Shown here: positions 23,901 through 36,235 of the stretch, one piece after another
Position numbering within the stretch: position 1 is the first letter of the stretch
Layout of the letters: each line of letters begins with the position of its first letter
Assembly: GCA_051453625.1 (NCBI GenBank)
Contig: JBOZIK010000001.1
Coordinates: 174,002,721-174,066,720 of the forward strand
Reading direction: 5' to 3'
DNA length: 64,000 bases
From: Welwitschia mirabilis
Lineage: Eukaryota > Gnetophyta > Gnetopsida > Welwitschiales
Program-made: the position numbers and the translations under genes
Notes under the pieces: model-generated
Told to the model about the DNA's origin: nothing
The model's database searches: none
What the model saw: the letters and a program-made list of their open reading frames with translations, nothing else

Positions 23901-26750
23901 AGTCCAAAGATTAGAAGCTAAAAGTGGTTGAAATACAAGGATTTGATGATTCCCACAAAGAAACTAGTGGTTTTAAAAATAAAACGTTTTGCCAATGAGC
24001 TTAAAGGCTATAGGCATTCCTGAAAATCATTTACCTTTAACTAACTCTTATAGAAGGAAAACATAGGTAATGAATGATGATAATCACTAATAGCAATGCT
24101 AATTATACTAAAATGTTTGTAATGTTAATTACACTTGCATAAGAGGTTATTAATAGGAGATCATGAATTCTATAAGATCAGATAGAAACACAAATCCAAC
24201 TGATAGCCAGTGAAGGTTTGTTAATTTCAAGGGCTTAAAAAAAATTAGATTCCAAATTGTACCTTATGAAGATTTTAATAAAAAATGAGTTTGTGAGTTA
24301 CTTCTTTTATTAGCTTCTTCTTGGTATGGAATTCTTTTATTCCTACTCTAATCCAAGACAATCATCCATCATGATCACAAGATAATATCATGACTGTGGT
24401 TTTTTTATATTTAAGATGGCTGCTATAGTTATAAAATGATTTATTCTAAATCATTACTCTCTTAAGTTTTCCTCCCTATGATCTTTAGCATTTAGATAAT
24501 TTGTATAGTCTTAAGTCACTGATCATGCTAAACCTATGAAATCATTAGAGGATATATTCTTCAGTAGATTATTTTTCTAATGACAACTTCTACAATCCAC
24601 TGTGTAAATAAGGAAATCCCCTATCCCAAAAAAGCTATAACTTGTTTCATGATAAAGGTAAGATTATTTTTTTCCAATAAATTCATTAAGATATTTATCA
24701 TTAGTGCTTTTCCAAGAACTTGATGGTATATGGTAATCAGCTTGTAAACTTGTGCATCCTTTGCAGATGTAACTATCTTCATACTATTTGAGATGCATTT
24801 TCTTGTATAGAAACATTGGAATTAATAAATTCATAAGAGACTAATTTTTTTTTTTTTTTTTGAAATTCAAACAAGTGTGCTCTGTCACATTTAGAGGGTA
24901 CATCCATAATGTCTTTAAAGAATAACTATCTCACTAGTATGAGGAGTAGCAATGATAACTTATTTTCATTATATAATCAGTCTTTAAATTCCTTTGATAA
25001 TGTGAACTACAAAAACCTATACTCAATAGAGGGATCCACTAATTAAATTAAAAAATAAATCAATGAGATTTTGATTAATATGCACTCAAATAATAATGTG
25101 GTATTTTTCCATGACTTTCCATTTGCTTGTAGAGTGATAGAGCTACATGGAAGACTAGCAGATACCATGAAGAACAAGAATGCACTAGGTGGCTAAGGAC
25201 GATGTGTGTTCTTTAAGATAGGTATTAAGGTAATTTATTCACTTCAACATGTATCTTTACTAGTGTAGTGATAAGGGATCTACCATGTTAAAACAATGAT
25301 TAGATTCAACTCCAAATTATTGCATTTTTCTTTAAATGATAGCCATAATTATAAACTCATTTCATAAGCTTAAATATATTTACTTTTTAATATGTTCTTG
25401 TTAGTATAATGGTTAAGTAGAAAATGCATTATTTTTTTTTGCAGTTTTCTATTTGAGATTGTATCAAGCATGGGTAGCAATAGCATTTTCAGTTTCAAGT
25501 TTGATAATGACTTATTAATGGATTCTTTAGTCCTAACTTATTTTATGAAAACACTTTATATTGGATTGATTGTAATATTAGAGCTTAGCTTCATAAACTC
25601 CTTGGATACTCTCTTGGCTAGTAGTTATTATTTCTTTTTGGATCTTAGCTATAGCTTGAGAAACAATCTATCAACTTTGAGATTATGTAAGTAAAATTAT
25701 TCTTTTGCTTTGAGATTATGTAAGTGATATTCTGTTCCTAGTTATTTCTATCCATTTTTGTTATGAGATACGTTGTTTTTACTGTAGCCTCTTTTGGACC
25801 AATTTGCTTTTCTATCATATGGGGTAAGTTATGAATTTTAGATGTTACTTGCATTAACATAATCCCTTGTGGAGTCTTATTCTTTCTTTTTTTTCTTTCT
25901 TTTTTTAAGTGTCATGAATAAAATAGCATCATATTTATTAACATTATTCTCTTATTAATTATATAAATAATAATCTACCATAGCTTCATGGTTAAAAAAT
26001 ATTTTTATAAGTGAATTATTTAGAAAAGCCAAATTCCAAGAGTACATGAATACCTGGATTCATCAGATGGTAACCAATTCCAATAGCAATGATCATCTAT
26101 TCTAGTAATAGCTGTTTTTCTTACTGATATTAATATGCAAACTCCTCCTATATACTTATCCAAGTACACTTCCTATATACATGGAATTTAAAGAAATAAG
26201 AATTACTATTAAGAAACAATAAGGAAAATGGACTTTGACGCAAAATTTACTTCATAGAATCATGTGCATGACTATTTGATACCTACGAAATTCTAATATA
26301 TTATTCTAATAAATTATGTAAGTTGATTCCTTATCTTCTAAGTGTGAGAATGAGTTTGACATAACATGGTTGATTGTAAGCCTATCAACCTCAAAGAATC
26401 CCTTATCAGATATCCTTCTTTTAGAATCATTAGTAGATCTGGAGTCCTAGCAATGTATCTTAGACTCATTTCCTCCTCTGCACCAATTCATCCATTAGGC
26501 ACTTAATTAGTTGGTAATGAAATATGATGCATTGGGCTAAATGATACAAAATGCTTAGAAGGATTGTGTTTTATAGTATCCTACCCATAGTTGTCTCTCT
26601 AAATACACCAGCAATTTTTATTACATTTGATGTAAGATGATACAAATGGAAACATCTTAGAACATATTGGGAAAATGCATCAAATTGCAAGACATGTTTT
26701 GTAATTAGTGGAGATAGTCTAGATGTAATTTATCATGTAAATAGTACATA
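20905..26750. other. Mostly noncoding right arm of the CACTA element
   Basis: No recognised gene. Two weak coding-like stretches were seen. One is a minus-strand run from about 23230 to 22790 (pieces RNRGNEAWYTDERIPF and HALLGLPPMQLEHIKRF) with few stops. The other is a plus-strand 74-codon frame at 25470-25694 after a poly-T/GCAG acceptor-like site. Neither matches a family I know. Poly-T runs occur at about 24847-24861. Confidence 0.4.
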
Positions 26751-27100
26751 AATCATGTAATTTTTTAAACCATAGTGAATCTTTTGAGGTGTTTATTTGA
26801 TAAAATGCCTCAAAAGACTTTTGAGATGTTTATTCAGGGAAATGCCTCAAAAGGGTTTTAAGGAGTTCTTTTCAAAAAACACTTCAAAAGCTTTTTGATT
26901 TGCTTATTAGAAAAATGCCTTAAAAGACATTTTAAGGTGTTTTTATTCAAACCTTAGAAATGCCTTAAAATAATATGAGCTTTTAAGATAATCCTTTTTA
27001 AAGTGTTTTGTGAAAAAATGCCTTAAAAGCCTTTAAGGCATTTTTTATTGATTTTTAAGGCATTTTAGAAACATGGTAAAATCCTATATTTCTTGTAGTA
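26751..27100 (+). repeat. CACTA right subterminal repeats and terminus
   Basis: At least five copies of AAATGCC(T/C)(C/T)AAAA(G/T) (near 26800, 26840, 26915, 26965, 27015) alternate with their inverse (TTTTGAGGTGTTT, TTTTAAGGCATTTT). They form successive stem-loops such as CTTTTGAGG...CCTCAAAAG. The element ends with ATTTCTTGTAGTA at 27100. The left end has the same motifs. Confidence 0.8.
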
Positions 27101-28040
27101 TGTGTGGTAATATTACTACTTGGTAGAGGAATCTGACTCTAAGGGATAAGTGTCAAACTCATCCTAACAAATATTCCACCTAATTTTATATGCTGATATT
27201 TATTAAATATGACAAGATAACCTCTATAAAATGCTATAAGGAAAAAACTTATTTGTCTAAACCTAAATAGTGAACATTCTACCTAATGTTATAAGTTAAG
27301 GGCTTGTAATCACCTCTTTTCTACCTAATGTTATAAGCCAAGAGCTTGTAACCATTTCTAATCCCCATCTCTCCCCATAAAATGACCATTAACCCTTAAT
27401 TATATTTATCTTTTTGTTAGTTTATAATGAGAAATACTTAGAGGCTTAGACATCATGATACTTTAACATATTTCTTGGGGACAGAATGATCTATGGCTAG
27501 TTTAGGAGTTTTTCTTCTTCTCTTATTTTACTAATAAATGGTATTAGCAATATTTAGATGAGCTAATTTGATTATCAAGTTCTTTTAACTCGTGAAAGTT
27601 GTTTAAAGTTACTTTTCTAATTTCTAGTCCTTATAATTTGATGAATTATATACAATGAGATTCGTATTTTCAGTGCTTATAAAGATCTGTGAAGTATCGA
27701 GAGGATTTGATAACTCATCAACACTCATATGTTGGATGAGATTATGTTTTTACATTAAGCCTTAATGACTTGATGATTTAATTGCATGTTTTAGAATATA
27801 TGAATCTTTAGACAAAGGAGGAGAGTTGAATGAATCTCTAGATCCTTGAAGCATTTTCACTTTCTTATGTTGTCAATTTAAGATCACTTTTTTCTCTCAA
27901 TTTTTTGATTTTTAGTTTATTTAAGTTTTATTATAAGTTAGATTAAATTTATTTCTTTTGGGTAATTTACCTTCTACATCCATATGGAAAAATGATACTA
28001 AGTATTTCACTTAGTTTAAATTCTAATACTATAATTAATA
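27101..28040 (+). repeat. 5' LTR of element 1, right part
   Basis: It continues the LTR interrupted at 2274 and aligns with 31960-33300: AATCTGACTC, ATTCCACCTAA, AAGCC(A)AGAGCTTGTAACCA, GGTATTAG(C/A)AAT and AATGATACTAAGTATTT. The end, ATAATTAATA at 28040, matches the end of the 3' LTR at 33300. Confidence 0.85.
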
Positions 28041-28046
28041 GATTTT

Positions 28047-28064
28047 TGGCATCATTTGTAAAGA
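28047..28064 (+). other. Primer-binding-site-like sequence of element 1
   Basis: TTTTTGGCATCATTTGTAAAG directly follows the 5' LTR. It reads as a decayed TGGCGCC-type site, the Asp-tRNA-like class used by many Tat/Athila elements. Most differences are C-to-T or G-to-A, but two are not, so this is an inference. Confidence 0.5.
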
Positions 28065-29335
28065 TGTATTATCATGGTGATTTTTCAAGAGTACATGATT
28101 ATTTTCTTGTAATTTTTAGTTAGATTTTATTTTCTCCAACAATGGCTACTAGGTATCTTTTTAGTGATACTTAAATTAGTTCACTTTTCCCTTTTATTTC
28201 TATATTTATTTATTTATTTTTAATGGGAACTACTACTCCTCTTTCCAGTGATACCCAAACTAGTCCTTTTTCTTTTTCTTTTTAGTATTATTTTCCTTTC
28301 CTTCTAATAGTAGGTACTAATTATTTTCTAGTAGAACCTAAACTTATCTAAGTTATTAAGTTTGATTTTCTTTTTAACATCTAAAACTTTATTTTTATAT
28401 CAAATATTTTCAAGATGCAAGTCTAATGACTTTTCTATAGTGTAATTAAAGTTAAGATCAAATCTAAAAATTTATGTATTTGTATGTTTGTTCATTTCTA
28501 TGAATCCTCTATACATTTATTAAGTCTATTATTTTTTATTTTGGTTAAAAATTTTAAGAAAATTTAAAAACATTATGTTTATTTGCTAGGTTGCAAGAAT
28601 TTAACTTTTAAAGATTTTTAGGTTTTTGTTACCTTTTTCTTAGATCCTACAACTGAAATCATTTTATACTATCCTAAAATCAAACTTTATATTTTCCTAA
28701 TCATCTTTCTCAATTAGAGTAGTACCACTACCTTGCTTAATTGATGCCACTAATGTTCTTCCCTCCAAGCCTCTAAAACTTTGAAAGATGCCTTATAAGA
28801 CCTTTCAAGATCTTGTTAACTTGTGATACCCTTTGAGACTTTAAAAAACCTAGAAATCATTAATATTTTATCTATAATCTTAATCTAATTTCTAAATATT
28901 AAATTATGAATTGTCCTTAAATCCATTTCAAATAACTTCTAATATTTAACTTATCTATTCCTATATTTTTTAAAATGATAATCAACCTGAATGAACTATA
29001 GGCAGTTTTATTAAACCAAAAAGAACTTTAAGGGATTACTTTCAATTTAACTCATACTAATTACAACTTCCATATCCTTTCAATAATAGACAGAATGTTG
29101 AAGAGTTTTTTAATCCTTATCATACCTAACTTTGAATTTGCAGATTCTTATCACAAATTAAAAAGGTTTTGATTCCTTACCTTCCTTCATCCCTTATGAT
29201 CTTTATCCTTCAACTTCATATCGGTTATGCTTTAACACATACCTTCATCTTTTACAACTCAAAAAACCTCTTCAAATTCCTTAGAAGGAACTCTTATCAA
29301 ATTCATAAAAGATCAAATGTAAACAGATGAAAGGA

Positions 29336-30199
29336 AAAAATAAAAAAATTAAATATTTGAGTGAGGTATCAAATAGTTTGAGCAAAATGTAAACTCTACA
29401 AGAAGAAAACCTTCCTAAATTTCATGAACTTACAAGCTTGAAAAACTTTGAAGGGATTAGTGAAGCTAAAATCACAACTTCTAAACCTTATCTCTTAATA
29501 AAGAGGAAGAAATTTATGAAAAAATCAATAATGAAATTCAAGAAGGCCTTGAGTTAAGACATTACTTAGAGATTGAATGGTTTCATGAACATAGACTATA
29601 CTTTAGAGTAGGATTATATACTTCTAATTATGATTAATTCATAGCAAGTGAGTTAACATATAAGGGAAAAGAAAATTTTAAATGCTATACATCAAAGAAT
29701 GAATCAATTAATGACATGTATAATACTGGAATTGAACTTATCCTTGAAACCCAACCAATGTTACCTATGTAACTTTGTGAAGAAGAATTATCTAGTAACC
29801 TTCATGAGGAAGTGAACATTAACTAAGAGCCATTTCAAGATCCACACTTTGAAAAATCATTTTCTCAATAACCCCTTAAATAAATAATGACATTCTCATC
29901 TTTACCTTCTAAACAAGACTTAAAACTTGATGATGAAGATAAATCCACACCTTTAAAACCATCATTTGATATCTTTCTTGATAATAATTTTCTTATTATG
30001 GTTTTTGCTTCACTTATGTCTTCACTTAAAAATGATGTTTTGCATTAGTTGTTAAGTAAATGAGAAGAGGCTCATGGTTTAAAAATTGCTGATTTGAATG
30101 CATTAATTTTACTACTAGCATTAATGTTTTTCTATTTTTATGAATACATGTATAAAGTATTATATAAATTTGATCTCCTCATTGAATTCTTTGTGTAAT
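29336..30199 (+). pseudogene. Element 1 internal ORF, unknown protein with C-terminal hydrophobic segment
   Basis: With one frameshift near 29500 and about nine stops, roughly 280 codons can be followed: FHELTSLKNFEGISEAKITT, then EIQEGLELRHYLEIEWFHEH, LYFRVGLYTS, an acidic middle (LDDEDKSTPLKPSFDIFLDN), ASLMSSLKNDVLH, and a hydrophobic end (NALILLLALMFFYFYEYMY) that could span a membrane. Element 2 has a homologous frame at 35640-36235 with the same order (YFRVGLNT, SSSFQNDVL, then a hydrophobic end). That supports an element-specific protein. It shows no gag zinc knuckle, protease, reverse transcriptase or integrase motif. Function unknown. Confidence 0.45.
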
Positions 30200-31717
30200 T
30201 TTGATTCATCATTAAACATCACATTTAGCCTTTACATTTTTAATACCTTAAAAAAAGCTTGAAATTTTTTTTGTTTCATTGCATGAATTTAGATTAGATT
30301 ATTATTTTAGTGTGAATTTTTCTTTAGAATAAATTTTGATTTAAAAAAATTAAAATTCTTAAAAATTTTATTCTTGATGTTCTTTCTCATCTAAAACCTT
30401 GCAATCACTTCCACCTTCATAAATACCATATTAAACATTTTTAGAAGGAAAATCATAAGTACCACTCACTCCATAGAATAAACCATCATCACCTTTACTT
30501 TCATCTTCCACCATTATTTCTTTTGTTTTATCTAATAAAGTCCATTAACTACCTTCCCCTTTCATCTATCTATGAGTTCTTAAGATTAAATGATCTTGAT
30601 CACATTATTATTATCAATTATAGTTGTTCAAGAAAAATTTTTATTTATTTTTGAGTTAACTTATTAATATTTAATTTCAATTAATGTCTTCAAATAGGAA
30701 AATATGGTTGAATTAAGGTGGAATCTACTTATGCTAAGTTAATTATTTTCTAGCATTTTATAATGATAAGATTTATCTTAATTAGGCTAATGAGTCAAGA
30801 ATTTCTTATGTCCATAAAAATGTGTTGAATATGAGAAGGAAAAATAAAAATAAAAATACCTCCTTTCAAAAAGAATATTATTTATTAATCATTAACAATT
30901 CAGTTTAGGTAACTCCATTAGGGCTATGGATGCTCACAGGTAGTATACCTCTAATGATTTAACTTATGACATGTTCAATTGCATCAAGGCTATAAATGTA
31001 CATTAGTAATGCATCACTAATTCCTTTAAAAATCAACATGTTTAGCTCTATTAAAAGGAGATGTTATAATACTAAATGTTGAATTATATCCAAATGCTTA
31101 AAATAAGGAATAAGGCATGGTTGTAAAAAAGAAAATGATAATGAAAAGGTGGAATTGAGAAATGATTTTTGTAATTTCTTTTCTTTAACTTATCTAATTA
31201 AAAATTTGCTTAACTAATTTTTGATAACTTACAAGCTTATTTAGAGGATACCTTATTTGTCTGATAATGTAACACATTTAAATTATAATAAAATTTATGA
31301 AATTTTAAATAAATATCACCATCTTATATATTCTATCTTTTAAATTTGTAGATGATGGCATTGTTTTTAGATTTTATGTTTTAAGTTTTCTAAACATTTC
31401 ATTCTAGTTTAAACCTTGCATTACATTTTTTCCCCTAAATACATTCATCATCATCATTTGCTAGCCATGTAATTAACTTATTCTCTAAATCCTTGTATAA
31501 ATTTATCATCTGTTATAACTTTAAGAACAAATTTAGTTTTGGTTAAGGGGTATGGCATCTCAATTTTCACTCTGTTTTCACTAAACCTTTCACTTTGATT
31601 TCTTGGTTATAAAATCTTTCAAGTTATATGCACTTTTAACATAAATAATTTTTTCATGTTTAACCATTTTATTATAGACTTTTTACTAAGGCACTAGAAA
31701 TAGACTAGTTGGAGGTG
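30200..31717 (+). other. 3' internal region of element 1, conserved noncoding part
   Basis: No protein recognised. It holds a paired motif TTAGGGCTATGGATGCTC / AAGGCTATAAATGTACAT (about 30918 and 30985) that recurs in elements 2 and 4. Near the end is AATTTAGTTTTGGTTAAGGGG (31530). A polypurine-like GTTGGAGGTG (31708-31717) directly precedes the 3' LTR. Confidence 0.6.
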
Positions 31718-33300
31718 TGTTAACATGTAAAAGTTAACATTTATGTCAAGTGTTTAAGGCTAATTTATTGTAAATGAATACATTAATTTAAATATTTTAA
31801 TCATAAAATATGTCTTCTATTATTTCCAATATAAAATTTAATATTGGTAATTTCAAATCTTTAGTGACATTTTAAAATGCATGGGGGAAGATGTAATAGC
31901 ACTAGAAGGCATGTGGCAGAGTTATGTAAGGCTAGCATGGGAGACATATGATAATAGCACTAGTTGATAGAGCAATCTGACTCCAAAGAACATGTGTTAA
32001 ACTCTATCATCACGAACATTCCACCTAATGCTATATGATGATCTTCATCAAATAATACAAGACAACCTCCACCAAATGATAAATGATAAATATTTTACCT
32101 AATACTATAAGATAAAGTATTATCTACCCAGTGCTATAAGAGAACCACCGCCAAGTGTTACAAGACAAGAGCTTTTAACCACTCTTATTCTATATAATAC
32201 TATAAGCCAAGAGCTTGTAACCACCCCTCACTCTTCTCTCTTCCTATGAAAGGGCCTTAAACCCTTTATTGTATCCATCCTTTGGATGGCTTATTATGAG
32301 AAAGACTTGAAGAATTTAATGTTATGGTGCTTTAACATCTATCTTAGAGCCAAAAATGATCCATGACTAATTAAGGAGTTCTTCTTTTTCTCCTTCTTCA
32401 CTGATAAATGGTATTAGAAATCTTTAGATGAGCTTTTAATTCTTAAGTTGTTTTTAACCTTATGAATTATTTAAAGTTACTTTTGTGATTTCTATTTCCT
32501 ATTGTTTAATGGATCTTGTGCACTAAGGTTAATACTTTTCATGCTTATAAAAGGCTGTGAAGTATTAAGATGACTTGATAAATTACTAATCACATAATGA
32601 ATTATATTATGCCTCCATGCTAAGCCTTAATGACTTGANNNNNNNNNNNNNNNNNNNNNNNNNNNNNNNNNNNNNNNNNNNNNNNNNNNNNNNNNNNNNN
32701 NNNNNNNNNNNNNNNNNNNNNNNNNNNNNNNNNNNNNNTAGAGCAAAAAATGATCCATGACTAATTAAGGAGTTCTTCTTTTTCTCCTTCTTTACTGATA
32801 AATGGTATTAGAAATCTTTATATGAGCTTTTAATTCTTAAGTTGTTTTGAACCTTATGAATTATTTAAAGTTACTTTTATGATTTCTATTTCCTATTGTT
32901 TAATGGATCTTGTCCACTAAGGTTAATACTTTTCATGCTTATAAAAGACTGTGAAGTATCAAGATGACTTGATAAATTACTAATCACATAATGAATTATA
33001 TTATGCCTTCATGATAAGCCTTAATGACTTGATAATTTAAGTGCATGATTTAGGATACAAGAATCTTTGAAGCAAAGGAGGAGAGTTAGATGAATCACTA
33101 AATTCTTGGAGCATTTTTGTTCCCTTGTGTTACTAATTGAAGATCACTTCTTTTCTCTTAATTTTTTTTAGTTTCTTTTATTTTTATTGTAACTTATATT
33201 AATTTTATTTCTTTTGATTAATTAAACTTTTATATCCCTATTGAAGAATAATACTAAGTATTTTACTAGTTTAAATCCAAACATTAAACTATAATTAATA
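31718..33300 (+). repeat. 3' LTR of element 1
   Basis: Starts TGTTAACATGTAAAAG and ends ATAATTAATA, followed by ATAAT, the right target duplication. A near-identical 294-bp stretch (32345-32638 and 32739-33031) flanks the 100-N gap. Without it the LTR is about 1.19 kb, matching the 1.25 kb 5' LTR. A decayed TATA region lies before GGGCCTTAAACCC near 32250. Confidence 0.85.
32345..33031. repeat. 294-bp duplication across a 100-N gap inside the LTR
   Basis: The two copies are about 98 percent identical, and the extra length is absent from the partner LTR. Probable unmerged haplotype contigs. Confidence 0.8.
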
Positions 33301-33879
33301 ATAATATTTCATAGGTTGCCTTAGAGCTAAAGTTATCCATTAGTAAGTTTTTGTTATTTAACAAGTAAAAAGTGATAGGTCTTCTCAGATAGGATATATA
33401 TATGTAGTTCTTTAATCATCATAAGCTACTTTATTATTAGATTATTAGGTGGATCAGCCACTTTAGCATCTATTTTAATAGTCTTCAAATGTGAAATTCA
33501 CTTGGCTCTACAACACTAACTATGCTAACTTTCTTAGCTGTATTAGCTTCTATGAAATCTAGGTAGCTTAGGTTGTTCTAAAAATAGAATAATGAAAATT
33601 AGCCTTTCTTAATAATAATTTTAATAATTAATAAATGAACATGGTTAGAAATGAAATAGCTCCTAATATATGTAAACCATTTAAAAATACATTATTTGCT
33701 AAAATTTAAAGTTCCAAAGGATAAAAAGCTTAGAATAAATACACAATGTGTATTAATCATTTGCTAGTTTATTAGTGCATTCTATATTGAAGTTTCATAA
33801 AGGCTCGCTCCAAATTTAAAAATATTTTGTGCCTTATGCTCATATCATATCAGTGATTAAATTCATACTTATTAAATTT
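33301..33879. other. Flank between elements 1 and 2
   Basis: Begins with the ATAAT target duplication. AT-rich, no gene or repeat recognised. It was joined to 1-1968 before element 1 inserted. Confidence 0.6.
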
Positions 33880-35639
33880 ACATAGTTATTTTGTACTTTC
33901 CATTTTAATTATAGGGTTATGAGATCAATAACTATTGAATTCATCAACACTCGAATGATGAATGAGATTATGTCATCATGATTTAAGCTTTTACACTTAA
34001 TGGTTTAAAGTCTATTTTAGATTAATACTACATGTCTAAGTGAGGATTTGCATAAGGACAAATCTAGAAAACCTTGGAGATTGCTTACTTTCCACTTTTT
34101 CTATAAAGTTTCAAAACATTTCTCAACTTCATTTTATTTTTCTTTCTTCTTGTAACTTTTAAGTTAGTAAGAGTTAATATAATTTATGATTAGCACACCC
34201 AAATTGTCCCTATAAAATAATGATAACTAAGTTATAACTTAGTTTTAAACCTAAACCTTATAAAATAATAATCATATTTTAGTGTTGCTACCAAGGATAA
34301 TGGCATGTAGATACTCAAAAATAGCATACCATCTTCTTTTTACAAGTTTTTAGCTAGATTGTTTCCTCCCTTGTGATTAGTATTAGTCATTCCAGTGATA
34401 ACCAAACTAGTAAAATTTCTCTTTAGATTATTTTTTTATCTTTCTTTCTAGTGGTTAGTACTAGTCAATTTTAATGATACCCAAACTAGTCTATTTTGAA
34501 TTGTTCTTTTATTCTAATTTGTTTTGTTTGCAAAAATAATAGTGTACTATTACATGTTTCTTAAGGAGAAAAACTTATAGATCAAACTCACTTTACTTAC
34601 ATTCTTCTTATGTTTTAATTCTAATTTTAGTTTTTTGTGTGAGCTTAAAAATGCTAAAGCTCTAATCAATTTGAATTCATGTTATTTCTTATTTTTATTT
34701 ATATTTTAGTTTTTATATAGTCTTTTAATGTTGAAGTTTTTGCAAACATTGTATAAACCCTCAAAATGTTTTTGTAATAATGATTCTCATCTTAATTGAC
34801 ACCCTCGCTTCCGTGATCAGCACTATCGGCCTTTAACATAGAAACACTCTCAAATATTATAGAAGTTCTTGCCTTAACTTAGTAAAACTACTTAAATATT
34901 AGGCTCTTTTACAAAGTTGAAAAATTAATAAAAAGATGAATCTTTTAGTAAACTTTGTAATCCATTTTCTAAAAAAATTAACATGAGTTGGGTAAATAAA
35001 CTTAAAAAAATACATTATGAACCTTATTTTGCCTCTAAAAATTATAGTAATCCCTATAACATGTCTAATTATAATTAATCTAAAACTATATGAGATTACA
35101 TTTAGCATAAGAAAATCTTAGGAGATTTCATTAAACACAATGATAAAAACTCATGCCATTCATCCTCCTTTCCCTATTCATTTTATCATCAAACATCTTA
35201 TTTCAAATTTGGAACACATTATTTATAAGAGTTTGATCCCACATCTTTTATTGCATCTCATTATTCTTATCCTTCATTATTTAATCCCTATCATTCATCA
35301 TTCTTCATTCAATAATAACCTTGATTAATCCCATTTGAGGAGATAGTAAAAACCTTTATGGATGCTTAAAGTCAAACTAATTAAGACCTTTAAAGAAATT
35401 TTAAACAACACTCCTCTTCCCTAAGTAGTCTTGAACAAAGTTTTAAAGCTCAAGTATAAACCTCCAACAAATTACCCAAACTAATTCTCAAGTCATGAAA
35501 AACATTAATCAATAAAAAGAAGATCTTTTTCCAATTCATGAATCTAAGAGCCTTGTAAATTTTAAAAGGATTAAGAATCATGAAACCAATGAGGGAAAAA
35601 AGATGATTTTAAGTTTAGAAGTGCATTAGTGGATGATTA

Positions 35640-36235
35640 ATTATTTATGAGAAACCTATATTTTCGAGTAGGATTAAATACATTAGAAGATGAATTAGAA
35701 GATGAACAACCATGTGAGGAAGGATATACCTTAAAAATTTGCACAAAAAAGAATGATCCATTAAGTGGCATTAATAAAAAAAACATTGAATTACAACTTT
35801 TATTACTTAAAAAAAAATCACATTAGGAGAAGTCCCATAGTGATCTTAATAAGAAAGAAAACATTAGCAAAGATCTTATATTTAATTCACCCTCACCTTC
35901 TTTTCAATGATTTAATAACCCAATAGTCTTAACTTGATTGAAGTAATATCCAATCGTTAAATAAGAAGATAAAACTTTTATAAGATTAAAACTAAATTTT
36001 AAAGACCCTAGTTCTTCTAATGAACAATTACTTTATTAAGTAATTTTTACTTTATTTTCATCTTCTTTCCAAAATGATGTCTTATAAGAGTTATTGACTA
36101 AACATAAACAAGCTAAAGAATGGTATACTACTGATTTTAAACATATAAACCTTTCTACTTATATTAATTTTGTTTTCAATTTCATATACTCTTGCATAAT
36201 GATTTACATGGATTAACTTCTAGTTCAAAATGTTT
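35640..36235 (+). pseudogene. Element 2 internal ORF, homologue of the element 1 ORF
   Basis: Decayed plus-strand frame with LYFRVGLNTLEDELEDEQPCE near 35660, a Lys-rich middle, SSSFQNDVL near 36065, a heptad-like ELLTKHKQAKEWY, and a hydrophobic stretch (INFVFNFIYSCIMIYMD). The order and C-terminal hydrophobicity agree with the frame at 29.3-30.2 kb. About eight stops are present. Function unknown. Confidence 0.4.

Larger units (their letters stand above)
2275..27100 (+). mobile_element. Large CACTA (En/Spm) DNA transposon with nested insertions
   Basis: The left end is CACTATAAGAAA. The right end, read on the other strand, is TACTACAAGAAA; the two differ by two C/T transitions over 12 bases. 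Both ends carry subterminal copies of ATGCC(T/C)(C/T)AAAAG in both orientations, as in CACTA elements. Inside are the two expected CACTA genes, in order and on the same strand: a TNP2 transposase (12.8-16.7 kb) and a Transposase_24-type gene (17.6-19.9 kb). The flanks rejoin into one LTR, so both ends belong to a single insertion. The expected 3-bp target duplication is not clear (GAT on the left, TGT on the right, with about 8 extra bases). The element is long partly because of nested insertions at 2.6-7.2 kb and possibly elsewhere. Confidence 0.85.
1969..33300 (+). mobile_element. LTR retrotransposon 'element 1', split by a CACTA insertion
   Basis: A complete but decayed LTR element in plus orientation. 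The 5' LTR is in two parts (1969-2274 and 27101-28040, about 1.25 kb in total). A primer-binding-site-like sequence follows at 28047, the internal region runs to 31717, and the 3' LTR is 31718-33300. Both LTRs begin TGTTAACATG and end in AATTAATA. The 5-bp direct repeat ATAAT flanks the element exactly (1964-1968, 33301-33305). Without the CACTA insertion the element is about 6.5 kb. The TGGC-type primer site suggests the Tat/Athila side of Ty3/gypsy. That is an inference, because I find no protease, reverse transcriptase or integrase in the internal region. It is probably non-autonomous. Confidence 0.85.

Noticed and set aside
25470-25694. 74-codon plus frame after a poly-T/GCAG site as a real exon
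   Set aside because: The hydrophobic low-complexity composition follows from T-rich DNA, and the acceptor-like site is common in such sequence. No family match.
35140-35328. 62-codon His/Ile/Leu-rich plus frame
   Set aside because: Low-complexity ATTCATCATT-type sequence inside element 2. It is not conserved in element 1 at the same place.
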